64,000 nucleotides of DNA from Paramecium tetraurelia (taxonomy: Eukaryota; Ciliophora; Oligohymenophorea; Peniculida; Parameciidae): positions 248,001 through 312,000 of the forward strand of contig NW_001798955.1 in NCBI RefSeq assembly GCF_000165425.1. The letters are read 5' to 3'. This document shows positions 12,486-25,326 of the stretch, in pieces. Position numbers and translations under genes: made by a program. Under the pieces are notes generated by a model. It was given only the letters and a program-made list of their open reading frames with translations, was not told the origin of the DNA and made no database searches. Positions within the stretch are counted from its first letter, which is position 1; every line of letters begins with the position of its first letter.

Positions 12486-12789
12486 TCAGTTCGGCCTTGA
12501 GGGACAGAGATAACAATTGAGAAATTGCAGCTTCTAAGACAAGTTCTAAATATAAACATACTTTTACCTCCTTCTGAATCAGCAAGACTTGATGATTAAT
12601 GCAATCCATATACATTATTTAATCTTAAGGCAGCCAATGTTGAGCACAATCTAAACTAGCTATTTACTGATTAATTAACTCTAAAAATTATGCTATTGTA
12701 TTTTACAATCTAATGGCAATCTTAATTTGTTGAGTTTGCACCGTTGAATAACTAACAAATTATTTTGCTAAAGCAAAGAATCCCCGCAT
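12486..12789 (-). CDS. Small hypothetical protein, possible mitochondrial
   Basis: 93 aa with one 22-nt intron (12567..12546). N-terminus MRGFFALAKQFVSYSTVQTQQ is basic/hydrophobic/hydroxylated like a mitochondrial presequence. The body is helical with three Cys (LDCAQHW, YMDCINHQ, LNCYLCPS) and conserved-looking Gln/His positions. The spliced frame ends in TGA with an exact codon count. No family recognised. It lies between GILT (plus) and a convergent gene, isolated by about 225 and 365 bp of AT-rich sequence. Confidence 0.55.
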
Positions 12790-13155
12790 GTTAAATTTAA
12801 TTATTTAAATAAATTTAATGTTAAAAACTAAACATAGGAATAATTATTATACATATAGCATATCCATATCTCAATTTTTCATCGTTTCACAAGTACTTTA
12901 GAGACTCTTTTGTGATTTCTATTAATTTTGTATCATTTTATTCTGATTTAGCTAACAGATATCCAACAAAGAATTCTACTGAAAATATTTAAATGGAAAA
13001 TACTCAATATGCTTTAATAAATATTACTCTATTAATAAATGGAATATTTTATTGTAGTCTATCAATTACTATTGTAATTCTATTTTAGGTATTTCAATCA
13101 GAATTCTACCTATATTTATATATAATCAGATAAATATATTATATTAATAAAAAAT
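12790..13155. other. AT-rich gap between divergent genes
   Basis: About 365 bp, over 75 percent AT by eye, containing only short TGA-broken frames. Expected to hold the two divergent promoters. Nothing else seen. Confidence 0.5.
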
Positions 13156-13740
13156 ATGATACATTTGCCTACAATAGATTTGATTTCTTTACCAAAACCT
13201 AATGAAAATGAAAAAAATGAACACTCTCTTGATTTTAGAAAGTTTAAACTCAATAAGATTACCAAAATGAATCATTCACTTTAAATTAAGTTAAATATAG
13301 TTAATAAAGAATCAAACGCCAAAAATTAAGTGGCTTTTGGATCTTCCTAAGAAAGGAGAAGGCCCTCAGGAAAAAAGTTTCCTCCATTATAATATAATTT
13401 AAATTTTAAGTCTGTTGATAGACATCAAGCATCTCCAAAACTCAGAACAATAAGGAGTACAAGAATAAAATCCGAAGTCTCATAATAATTTTGTGAACGA
13501 TTTCCTTATTCCATTCTTAAAACCGAAACCATAGAATAAACTATTTAACCAACAAAATTAAATTGTCTATAAAAATTGATAAAGAAAGTGAAAACTCCTA
13601 TGATTGAATTGAAATCTAATATCATACTCAAATAGGATGAATTCATACCAATGAGTTCAAAAGAACTTAAATAAAGCTTAGTATCTCTTATGTAAAGAAT
13701 TTAAATATTTTAGGCAGAAGTATGGTATAAGATAGAATGA
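13156..13740 (+). CDS. Hypothetical basic protein
   Basis: Intronless frame of 194 aa. Rich in Lys, Ser, Pro and Asn, without predicted membrane segments: MIHLPTIDLISLPKPNE at the start, RRRPSGKKFPPLQ and RTIRSTRIKSEV in the middle, a Cys pair later, and a helical C-terminus ending WYKIE. Looks natively disordered and basic, as in nucleic-acid- or cytoskeleton-associated proteins, but no family is recognised. Confidence 0.55.
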
Positions 13741-14230
13741 GATTAGAAAATGAATCATATTGTTAATTTTTATTTAAACTGATTTTATGCATAATATTAT
13801 ATTCCACTCAAACATGTGGATAAAATCTCATGTGTTTTATTAAAAATTGAAATCTGCACAATATCAACTTAATAATTATTAATTTTATAACATTTACTTC
13901 ATTAGTTATTAGGCTAGTCAATATTTGTATACAGTACTTATCTAAATTTAGAGACTGAATGCATTATTCAAATAATCTAAACACTTTTTGAGGAGGGTTA
14001 TAAATAATATCTTATAAGTTTTTATAAATTCCTAAATATAAATATTATTTATAAAGTAGTATTATAATTATTATGAAAATGCTTATACAGCTTGATTTAA
14101 ATCATTTTCTTAAGAAACTATTTTTAGGTATTTTTAAATTAGTGCATTGATTTTATTTGCATCTTAAGATCCCAAGGAACTTATTTAAACTTTTATCTTT
14201 TTATTAAAATTTTAAAGGTTTTTGATTCAA
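13741..14230. other. AT-rich gap, no gene seen
   Basis: About 490 bp with many T and A runs and very low G/C. Neither strand shows a frame with gene-like composition. No RNA gene recognised. Confidence 0.5.
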
Positions 14231-14765
14231 ATGAACTCTAGAGAAAATGATCTTGAAACACCATGTCATATTACTTTTAAAAGATTCTATATAAAAAAAG
14301 TCACTATAAACAGAAGACCACAGCTTCTTCAATAGACAATCAAGGAGAGACCAAAAATAGCATTTGGGTGCAACATCAAATGTGCCCTCAAGGATCGTTC
14401 AGAACAACCGAGCCTATTTTATGATAAAAAGTACACTTGCATTGATAAACATCATGGAGTGCCATTAATATAGAGTGCAAGAAATAGTAGGACCAAGAGT
14501 GAGTATGACGGAAACGAAAAAAATAAAAAGACTTATAAATTCGATGAGTTTTAAAATTCAAAGAGTTTGTCCCTATCATTCTAACCATAAAAATATGGTT
14601 AAAAAAAGAAAGTACCAATCCATTCGGACCCACTTAATTATTTGAATAAATTTCTCCCTATGACTTCCAGGTAGCTGAAGGAGAGCTTCATTATGTTATT
14701 GTAAGAATTAAATTTAAGCAAGGAAAAAACACTAATCGGGCCATATAAATTTGGAATAAAAATGA
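14231..14765 (+). CDS. Hypothetical basic protein, 3' end uncertain
   Basis: About 170 aa if the 22-nt intron GTAAGAATTAAATTTAAGCAAG near 14700 is removed; the frame then closes exactly at TGA 14763-14765, just where base composition turns very AT-rich. Without the intron the frame runs on for more than 250 bp into the opposite-strand coiled-coil gene, which is unlikely. N-terminus MNSRENDLETPCHITFKRFY; a basic stretch KERPKIAFGCNIKCALKDR with two Cys; later Lys/Ser-rich. No family recognised. Confidence 0.45.
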
Positions 14766-14907
14766 AAATTTTCTTTACATAGCATTTTAATAATATCCTT
14801 AAATATAAAGAATTTTTTAATAATTGTTCATAAATTTAATTTTTAAATGATAGATTACATAATGCTAATATAAATGAATGGTATTTGATAGTAGATATAT
14901 TTCAATT

Positions 14908-15830
14908 TCATATCATTTTCTCCTTAGTGATTTCTTAGAGTCTTCTGTTTTCTTGGGTTAAGAGTTCTACTTTTTCTTCTAGATTTTTCATTTTAACTTG
15001 GTCTAAATCAATGATTTGAGTCATATATTTGATCTAAGATTGCAATTCAAGCTAAAGTTTGTGATCCTTTTAACTGATAAATATAATTTATACTTAAATT
15101 TTGGATTTTCAGTGCTTTTAGTAAGCAATTGTTGTTGCATTGTAGAGTTTTCACTTTATAAATATTCAATTGTACTTTTTAATTATTAGTTCTCTAAGTA
15201 TAATTTCTTGCCTTTCTTTTGTAGATCAGTAATCCTTTTTTCTTCTCTTGTAATAAAAATGATTATTACTGAAATTATTTAACTTTATTTTATAATAGAT
15301 AGCATTTGGTTTTGTACTTGTCTAGTTCAATCTAATCATATTGTTCTTTGTTCTATAATAAAACCTGATTTTCATTTTGTAAACGAACAATTTGTTTTTC
15401 AAGTTCTTAGATTTAAGTTTGATATTAGATCTCAGACAATTGGGATTTCTGAATATATGTATTCAATAGATTTTACATTAAATAGCTTTTCGTTTTCCAT
15501 GTGTCTTTATATGATTTCGCTAAGTTTGTTGTTTTCATTGATCTAATGGGAGTTCATCTTTTCTAATTGTGTAATTCTCTGTTTGAGAAAGGCTATTTCA
15601 TCCTTTTTAATGGTAGAAGTGGTGTTTAAAGTATTTTCTTTTTCTCTTGTGGTTTGATGTTATTGAGTGACATTCTTTCTGCATTGCATGAAATAATTCT
15701 GAACCTCTCCAGATGAGTTAAATTATTTGGAGATATTCCCTCCCATCATTGATTATGAGGCAGATCTCTATTAGGAAATGGGATTGGCTTGGAATACAAC
15801 AGGTCTTAGTTTCTCATAAATAGAAGTCAT
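14908..15830 (-). CDS. Coiled-coil protein
   Basis: 283 aa with three introns (28, 23 and 20 nt), each needed to restore one continuous heptad pattern. After a Ser/Gln-rich head the protein is almost entirely coiled coil: TIKKDEIAFLKQRITQLEK, then QIQELEKQIVRLQNENQVL, KLYLENQQLKSTIEYLQ and IIDLDQVKMKNLEEKVELL. No globular domain seen. Proteins of this kind in ciliates are usually cytoskeletal, centrin- or basal-body-associated, but nothing in the sequence identifies the site of action. Confidence 0.7.
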
Positions 15831-15875
15831 ATAAAATTTAACGTATTTATTTATAATAATTAATTAAATTACGCT

Positions 15876-16530
15876 TCAATCAATTTTGATATATTTCGCA
15901 TTCATTACTGCAGGCAGCAATTCTTTATTAACTATAAAATCAGGATCTCGATGTAAGTACAATAGTTGTGTGTCCATAATCACTGGAAAAACATGCTCCA
16001 TTTTCTGTATGCTTTTCTAGTAAGCATCCTTTGGTCTTGAAATAGTAGCTATGTCAACTTCTTTTGAAGTGCAGAACCCGTAAATACTAGGGTGTTAAAT
16101 CAATACTTTCCTTCCACAAGGCAACAAATCAATTGATCTAATCGATAGGGAATTAGAATATACATCAGGAGTCTTTGATACTGACTGGTTACAGATCTCA
16201 TCGAACGAACAGTAATGCCTAAGAGACCCAAATAGAAGAGAATTCCCAGATATCCTCTATCTTGGTAATTGTATATCTTTTTAGCACTATAATAGGTGAG
16301 AAACCCTCCTAAGGCAGAGATCAAAATATAGTAATTTCTGAATCTGTTGAAAATCTAACTCTAATAAAGAGAGGATCTACCCTAAAATTATTGATTATCT
16401 ATAATACATTTTAGAAATTTAGGGGATTTTTTGGATGGTACAACAATTCAGCATCAGACCAAACATCTTTGGATTGTTAAGAGCAATTGTAGACGATTTT
16501 AGAGATGTTCCTTAAAGTTTTAGAGAACAT
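15876..16530 (-). CDS. Mitochondrial two-TM membrane protein (TMEM186/TMEM70-like)
   Basis: 202 aa, two introns (26 and 20 nt). N-terminus MFSKTLRNISKIVYNCSQQS looks like a mitochondrial presequence. Two adjacent membrane helices (YYILISALGGFLTYYSA and GYLGILFYLGLLGITV) separated by a short YNYQDRG loop are followed by a soluble domain with GFCTSKEVDIATISRP and HRDPDFIVNKELLP. The helical hairpin plus matrix domain order is that of the TMEM70/TMEM186/TMEM223 group, which assist respiratory complex assembly. The resemblance is to general layout rather than to a diagnostic motif. Confidence 0.6.
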
Positions 16531-16647
16531 TAATTAAGATTATTTCTTCCTTAAATTAAAATTTATATATTAATTTATGATAAAACTTAATCCTTTTATA
16601 TAATACTTTTTGTTTTGATGAGATTAATTAAATTATATATATAAATT

Positions 16648-17780
16648 ATGTCGAGTCTTAAGTCTTCAATTACAGTAGGAATATTTTAGTCTTTAAGTTT
16701 TTGTGGTCTAAGATAAAAAATTTTAAAAAATATCGCCTTTTAACCACCTAAGGTGAGTTATTCTCTGAAACCCAGATTGGAGGATTAGATGACAAAGAGC
16801 ACTTAAACAAATTCTTCTTCCTTATAAGTTATTGAATCAGAACACTAGAAACGATAGAAATCTAAATCCTATGATGATGAAAACATTCACCAATCGGGTT
16901 TATTGGATCTGGCAGAGGAAATCATGCAGTTTACAAGTGAAACTTCAAGTCCAATCAGATAAAAGTAAAGATAATAATAAGGGATAGAGTTTCTGAACCA
17001 GCATATGACTTTTATTTGATTGATGGATAGGGTTAGGAAATTCCAATTCCAAAATAAGAAAATTTGGAATTGACTGGATATTTCTTAAAAGGAAGAAAGG
17101 CACATCGAATAGCATCCCTATACTTGAAGTACTAATTTCCCGCAAGTGATTACGTGATGTTGTTCAGTCATCGGAATGCCAGCGATTTGGGTTACATGAT
17201 TGATACATTAATTGGTAACATTTATAATTTATTGTTCAAAGATCTTTGTAGCAATTTAAGAATAAATATATTTGCCTATGAATATTCAGGCTATGGACTT
17301 TCATAAGGGAAGTGTACGGATCTCAACATCATCAATAACATCTAAGTAGCATACGAATTCTTGGTTTCGTAACTGAACTTTGATCCGACCAAAATAATTG
17401 TTTATGGATACAGTATTGGATCAGGACCCAGTGTTATGTTGGTATCTGACATCGAATTCCCAGTGGGGGGTCTGGTAGTTCATTCAGGGTTGAGTTCAGG
17501 ATTGAGAGTGCTCAATAGCAAAATAAAATAGACTCCCTTTTATGATATCTTCCCGAATGTGGACAGAATTAAGGATGTGACATGTCCTGTATTTATAATG
17601 CATGGGAAGGAGGATGAGATTATTGATTTGCATCATGCTACTTTGTTGTCTAACAATTGTCAAAGGTTGTATGAATATTGGGAGGTTGAAAACATTGGAC
17701 ATTAGGGAATCGACACAAATGATGAGCATCGCAAAAACTATTTCTATAAGTTAAGAGATTTCATTAAATGTATATTTTGA
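16648..17780 (+). CDS. ABHD17-like alpha/beta hydrolase
   Basis: 369 aa, one intron (23 nt near 16967). N-terminus has a Cys followed by KILKNIAFQPPKVSYSL, like the palmitoylated N-terminus and IAAKLAFLPPEPTY block of ABHD17. Catalytic features: nucleophile elbow GYSIGSGP, FSHRNASDLG as the oxyanion-side strand (HGNA in animals, here HRNA), acid GKEDEIID, and His in GHQGI. ABHD17 enzymes are membrane-anchored depalmitoylases acting on Ras and other lipidated proteins. Between the N-terminus and the fold there is a 70-residue Ser/Thr/Gln-rich insert absent from animal proteins. Tail-to-tail with another alpha/beta hydrolase. Confidence 0.85.
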
Positions 17781-18059
17781 ATTTATATTATCAGTAATAC
17801 AACAGGAGAATTAAACAATCAAAGAATTGAAATAGAGAAATACTGCTAGTCCCAAATAATTTGGTTAACATAATCATTATTATGATAATAAAATACGAGA
17901 GTTTCATTTGAGTTGCAGGAAGGTGGAAGATTCAGAATAGTTTCCTAAAAAATTTCGTTGATTTTTTTGTTATAATCAAAGTTTTGAATTAAATTTAATT
18001 TATTTTGTTTATGAATGAATTAAATATTATCCTTAAATTAATTAACATATATGATTAGT

Positions 18060-19388
18060 TCAATATTTATGATGACTTGAATCTCTGGTTTTATTGGGTA
18101 CTTTTGAAAACATGATGGGATTAGTATGTTGATTAAAATAATTTTATTATTTGAATCTATTTTGGTTTATTAACTTGATTTAATTAGTGTCATAGCCATC
18201 CACCGATATGTTCATTTTATTAGTTGAAACTGACCTCTCAATAAAGGCTGATCTCTGCGTTTGCAGGACCTATTGAAATCTCTATTACACATTGGTAGTC
18301 TTTTGTTTTGGAGAAATCGATATAATTCTATTGTCTAAAATCATATTATTCTTACCATCAAAAGTTGAGGATCTCTCCTTGTTATTGAAACTGTTGAGAT
18401 CAATCAATTTGATTGGAATAGGGTGATCTTTAAATATTATTTTGGACTTGATTCTTTAACCAACGCTTTGCAATTGTTGATTTAACCAGCACATCACCTT
18501 ATCAACCAAAGCAAAGTCTCTGGTTTCATTATGATCCTGATTGGTGTAATAGATTTACTTGATTCCTTGATAATTATTAAATAGTTTTTCAGTTTATTCA
18601 TGCGAGACTACTGAATCGATTATGGAAGTGATAAAAAATGCAGGTATTTTTATTAGCTTTAGATTATTTAAACTATAAAAACATTATTAAAATATGATTA
18701 CCAATTGATCTCATTCAATGTAAATCCGCATTGATTTTTGATTTCATCTGACACATAGGAGGATAGAGAGTTCAAAATGAAATTTGGAATTTTGGTCCTT
18801 TTGGAAGCCATCTAGACTACAATCTCAAATAGGATAATTTGAATACATCTTACAAACAAATAAAGGGACTGTCAAGAACCAAGCATTTTACAAATACATT
18901 TTGAAATTACTGCATATACAACAAAGCAACTACAGAACCCATCGATCTTCCCCATAATACTATTGCTTTGGCATATTGACTAATGTGTGTGATGACAGTC
19001 TGCAAATCATAAATCTCTCTATAACCATATGTGACTTGGTCTCCATCAGATATGCCACTGCCAGTAAAATCAAAAGTAAGAAACATATAGTTTTAATTCA
19101 AGATCTCGTTCACATATCTCAAGGCTTCCAATCTACACCCATTGGCTGAATGTAAATAAATGATGCAAACATCACTTTAAACATTACCTTAAAATAGAGA
19201 TACTTTTATTCTCTGCTGACAATGATTCACCAAATCGAAATCATTTCTAGTGTATGTTTAATCTTAAATAGGTCCTAAAGGTTTGATTGCTAATTATAAA
19301 TACCTAAATCATATTGTTGGTACTCCGCTCTAAGTGGCCGGATGATTTATGAACAAATTTAGTTAATTCCATTTTGAAAATATTTCAT
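18060..19388 (-). CDS. Alpha/beta hydrolase (peptidase S9/DUF-type, protist-plant family)
   Basis: 408 aa with four introns (29, 23, 29, 21 nt). The opening block IIRPLRAEYQQYDLGP followed by a DFDLVN strand is characteristic of a protist and plant hydrolase family beginning IIRPPR.EY...DLGP. Then come the YLHSANGCRLEAL strand-turn, FDFTGSGISDG, and the nucleophile elbow GRSMGSV. The C-terminal 120 residues are a Ser/Gln-rich tail with no fold. The start at 19388 was chosen because an internal ATG at 19376 is in another frame and loses the conserved RP block. Substrate unknown; esterase or thioesterase activity is likely from the fold. Confidence 0.8.
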
Positions 19389-19449
19389 TAATATTATTAT
19401 ACTGTTAGATAACGATATCAAAACAACTCTAATTCTGGATGGCAATTGA

Positions 19450-19865
19450 TCACTCCAAAATGGTATTTGCAAGGATTCTTTATTGAAACACACACAAGAA
19501 CTCTACTTTACTAATATAAGATATCTCGTAAAGAATTAGAATCACAATCTAAATAACCTTAATTACTGCCATTCCTGTTAAAAAGGTTATTAACTAAACT
19601 ACTTTTGACATTAAAAATAAATACTCCAGAAATATCTCACTAAGATAGTCTACATAATTTCTTGTTTAGCATTTCAAGATGGAGTTTAAAGAACAAAACT
19701 CCATTTATAAGAAAAAAGAAGAATGGTGAATATTTGAATGATCGATCTTGACTAATAGTTTACCATTGATACCATCTTCTATGAATAATCTTCTTTATTC
19801 TTCTGAGTTATATTTAAGCTTTCATTCTAAGATCTTTTAACTAAATCGTTATTATGAATGGACAT
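19450..19865 (-). CDS. Hypothetical protein with one membrane segment
   Basis: 129 aa if the 26-nt intron GTATCAATGG...GTCAAG is removed. Head is hydrophilic (MSIHNNDLVKRSQNESLN), then mixed, with a strongly hydrophobic segment VIKVIQIVILILYEISYI. The spliced frame is open to TGA 19450-19452 with an exact codon count, but base composition is close to intergenic and no family is recognised, so it may be spurious. Confidence 0.35.
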
Positions 19866-19986
19866 CAATACTTATTTCATTTGTATTTCTGGCTCTTACA
19901 CTTCTTAACTATTGAGTAACCCAAATTCTAAATCTTGATAATATATTTGTTATATACATTTATTTGAAAAATAAATATCGACATCG

Positions 19987-22631
<2,645 letters not shown>

Positions 22632-22697
22632 TTTTCGAATTATCTTTTAAATAGTAAATTATAAACTTCAATTCATAAGTTAGTTAATAATATAATA

Positions 22698-23765
22698 TCA
22701 ATTGTTCCATTTAAGTAGTTTTCCATCAACCCATTCTCCTTCCTTTAGAATTCTGTTAGTTCCTTTGTATTACCCTTTTCCATGTTGTTTACCGTCTTTC
22801 CAATAACCTTTGTATACTCTTCCATCTGGCCAATAGAATTCTCCATATCCTTCCTTCTTATCATTCACATAGCCACCAACATAACGTCTATATATATTAC
22901 TTGATAGATTTACCTTCCATCTGACCAACTAAAGACTCCTTGACCATCCATTTAGTTATCCTTCCAATCTCCTTCGTATTCTCTATTATCTGCCCAAATG
23001 TAATGTCCTTTACCATGAATATTGTTATTAATGAATTCTCCAACGTATGAACTACCATCTGGCCAACTAAATCTTCCTTGTCCATGTTTCATACCATTAG
23101 TATAAGTTCCTTCAAACATAGAACCATCAGCCCACTTTTCTAATCCATTGCCGTGTTATTAGTCTTCATACCATTCCCCTTTATAAAAAGCTCCGTCTTT
23201 GTGACTGTAGACTCCAAAACCATGGGCTTTGTCATTTAACCATTTGCCTTCATAGAGATCTCCATCTGAATGAATCAGTCTTCCTTCTCCATTAGCTTTG
23301 TCTTGTAACCAATATCCTTCATAAATTGAACCATCAGCCCAAAATTGTTTTCCTCTCCCATGTCTGAATCCGTTCTTCCATTATCCATAGTAAAAGACAC
23401 TTGGTTCTATTTCAACTGGCCCATAGAAAGGTAGTGATTTAAATTCAAACGGTTCATTTTGATCGTAATTAAATGGTTATAACTAATCAATTAAGGGCTT
23501 GGTAAAAGCATTAGTAAAGTCTGGAATTGAATCCAATTTCTTTAAGTCTTGTCTACAATTATTACATCAATAACAACCTAATATGCTATTAGACTATGAA
23601 ACTAGCATTCTGAGATTTAACAGCACTCTGAGCTAACTTACTTTTCTAGGCCTGTTATTGTACATTTTCTTGATCTTCAAAGTTTGGCTTGTTCTTGAAG
23701 GGTCTCATTTATTCCCCTGCATGTTCATAAATAGATGGATCGTCACATGTAGCACAATTCCCCAT
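22698..23765 (-). CDS. MORN-repeat protein, predicted N-myristoylated
   Basis: 338 aa, two introns (25 nt starting GTTGTT and 26 nt). MGNCATCDD is a strong myristoylation/palmitoylation signal. After a 100-residue Gln/Lys linker come about ten MORN repeats in tandem, for example [49 protein letters not shown] and [14 protein letters not shown]. This layout, lipid anchor plus a MORN rod, fits a membrane-tethered scaffold at cortex or cilia. Stop at 22698 lies 66 bp from the stop of the PKG gene (convergent). Confidence 0.9.
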
Positions 23766-23806
23766 AGAAATTAAAAATAACAGCAAAAATTTATTAATTA
23801 AATAAT

Positions 23807-24238
23807 ATGAGTACCGAAATAGATATATATAAGTAGGTCCAATTGTTGGTCTTCCATTTACATATTTCTACTTCGGCACTTTATTGGGTAATTCGTCATT
23901 CAAAAATAGATTGATGCCAGGAAATATCATCCATTTTTGAACAGGATTATTCATATAAGAACTTAATGAATTTATCAACAAAAATCAAGTAAGAAGTTCT
24001 ATATACTAATTCTTTAGGCTCTATCGATTCTGGAGGGCTTATCTGTAGTAGCTTTACTGCCCACAATCCTCAAATGGAAGTTGAAAGAATAGAATAAGAA
24101 GAGATTAACTTAGTATAAAAATTGAATGATTAATTGTATAATATGAACAATTTAATCTATTATTTTCATCTTAAAGTTTAAATAAATGAGCTCACAATTT
24201 GTATAAATTCCTAAGGCTTTTCAGAATGGACCCAATGA
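23807..24238 (+). CDS. Small coiled-coil protein, unassigned
   Basis: 132 aa if a 33-nt intron (GTAATTCG...ATGCCAG) near 23888-23920 is removed. The protein has an N-terminal hydrophobic helix, then ISSIFEQDYSYKNL, LSTKIKQEVLYTNSLG, and a C-terminal heptad region (EQEEINLVQKLNDQL). The helix-loop-coil order vaguely recalls Mediator subunit 21 but I see no diagnostic residues. The 3' end overlaps the convergent ABHD11-like gene by about 70 bp; an alternative 29-nt intron (GTAAGAAG...TTTAG) would end the protein earlier but with a less protein-like sequence. Start 42 bp from the divergent MORN gene. Confidence 0.45.
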
Positions 24239-25018
24239 CCGCAATCCTAAATGAAATGTGCCTCCTTAAAATTAGGGAAAACCATTTTCATCTGATTAAC
24301 CGTCTAATTATTAACATATTGAGATCTATCTCCACAGATTACACAATGAGGACCTTTCCAATTAGCTGTTATGTCTGTTAAAATATTAGTTTAAAAATCA
24401 TTTAGTATCCCTTATAAATTAACCCTCCATTTAAAATCATATTAAATATCCTCTAATTAGTATATACGCTATATAATTACTTCTCATTATCGGTTGTTAT
24501 GATTATAAATTTGTCATTAATAATTAAGCAATTGATTTATTTTGAGAGGCTTCAAAAACTTTTTCCATTAATTGATTATAGGTGATTTGATTTAAGTTTA
24601 TTTAGATTAGCTTTTTCAGTAATTCATGGACATATGTTGATTGAACAGCTTTTGGCAATATATCGACGATAATTACTCCTTTCACTTTTTCTTAGACTTC
24701 TTTTTCATATTATTGTAGATATTTAAAAATAACTCTGCCACCCAAAGAATGTCCTAACAATACAACATCATTAATTCCTTTTATATAATCTGATAGATCT
24801 CCTGCCATTTCCCCTAAAGTCATAGACTGAGTATGTGGAGATTCCCCATGATTTCTCAGATCCAATAAATGTGTTGAATTGAGTTGACTAGTCCATAAAG
24901 GAGATTAAGAAACTGTCTTAAAATTGTTTTTAGATCCCATCAACCCATGTAGTATTACCAAATTCAAGTTAGAATTATGATAAAATTTCTAAATAGATGA
25001 TTATACTATAGAGGTCAT
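24166..25018 (-). CDS. ABHD11-like alpha/beta hydrolase
   Basis: 274 aa, one 28-nt intron. Catalytic layout is complete: LVILHGLMGSKNNF (oxyanion HG), DLRNHGESPH, nucleophile GHSLGGRV, acid in ICGDRSQYV, and His in DCGHWVHSEKP. DLRNHG.SPH.....Y..M..D and GHSMGG are the marks of the ABHD11/YbfF esterase group; ABHD11 is mitochondrial in animals and keeps lipoylated 2-oxoglutarate dehydrogenase active. No obvious presequence is present here (MTSIVQSSIQKFYHN is weak). Third alpha/beta hydrolase gene within 8.5 kb, but from a different subfamily. Confidence 0.88.
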
Positions 25019-25326
25019 TATTTATCAATAATAAATTATAATATTAAGCAATTCTAATTCGCAATTTATTTGTAATATTTAACTATGAGTCAGCTTAATT
25101 AGTAGAGTGTGATTATTTTGCTATTACTTTAAGCTTGACAAAAGTATTAAAAAAATTAATCAATCAATCTTATATAGTTTGAATAGACTGGGTTTCTGAT
25201 TATTTAGTATTAATTATGTTGGTGAATTCAAATATTCTTTAAGTTTTAAGATAATTTAATTTTATTAGTAAATTTATCTTGACTAATTGTTTCTTTTTGG
25301 TTTAATTGATTCATAAATAAATAATA
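25019..25326. other. AT-rich gap upstream of the 25.3-kb gene
   Basis: About 308 bp between divergent genes. A short frame from ATG at 25084 ends in TGA after 17 codons. No other feature. Confidence 0.4.

Noticed and set aside
12481..12545. Stretch TTCGGCCTTGAGGGACAGAGATAAC looked like part of an snRNA (U6-like).
   Set aside because: It reads cleanly as the end of the minus-strand small gene, and the U6 ACAGAGA context and stem are not followed by the rest of U6.
14766..15050. Extension of the 14231 frame past 14765 into the opposite-strand gene.
   Set aside because: A 22-nt intron gives an exact stop where composition changes; the extended frame is antisense to a good coiled-coil gene.
23807..24238. 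Mediator subunit MED21.
   Set aside because: Only a helix-coil layout in common; no diagnostic residues.
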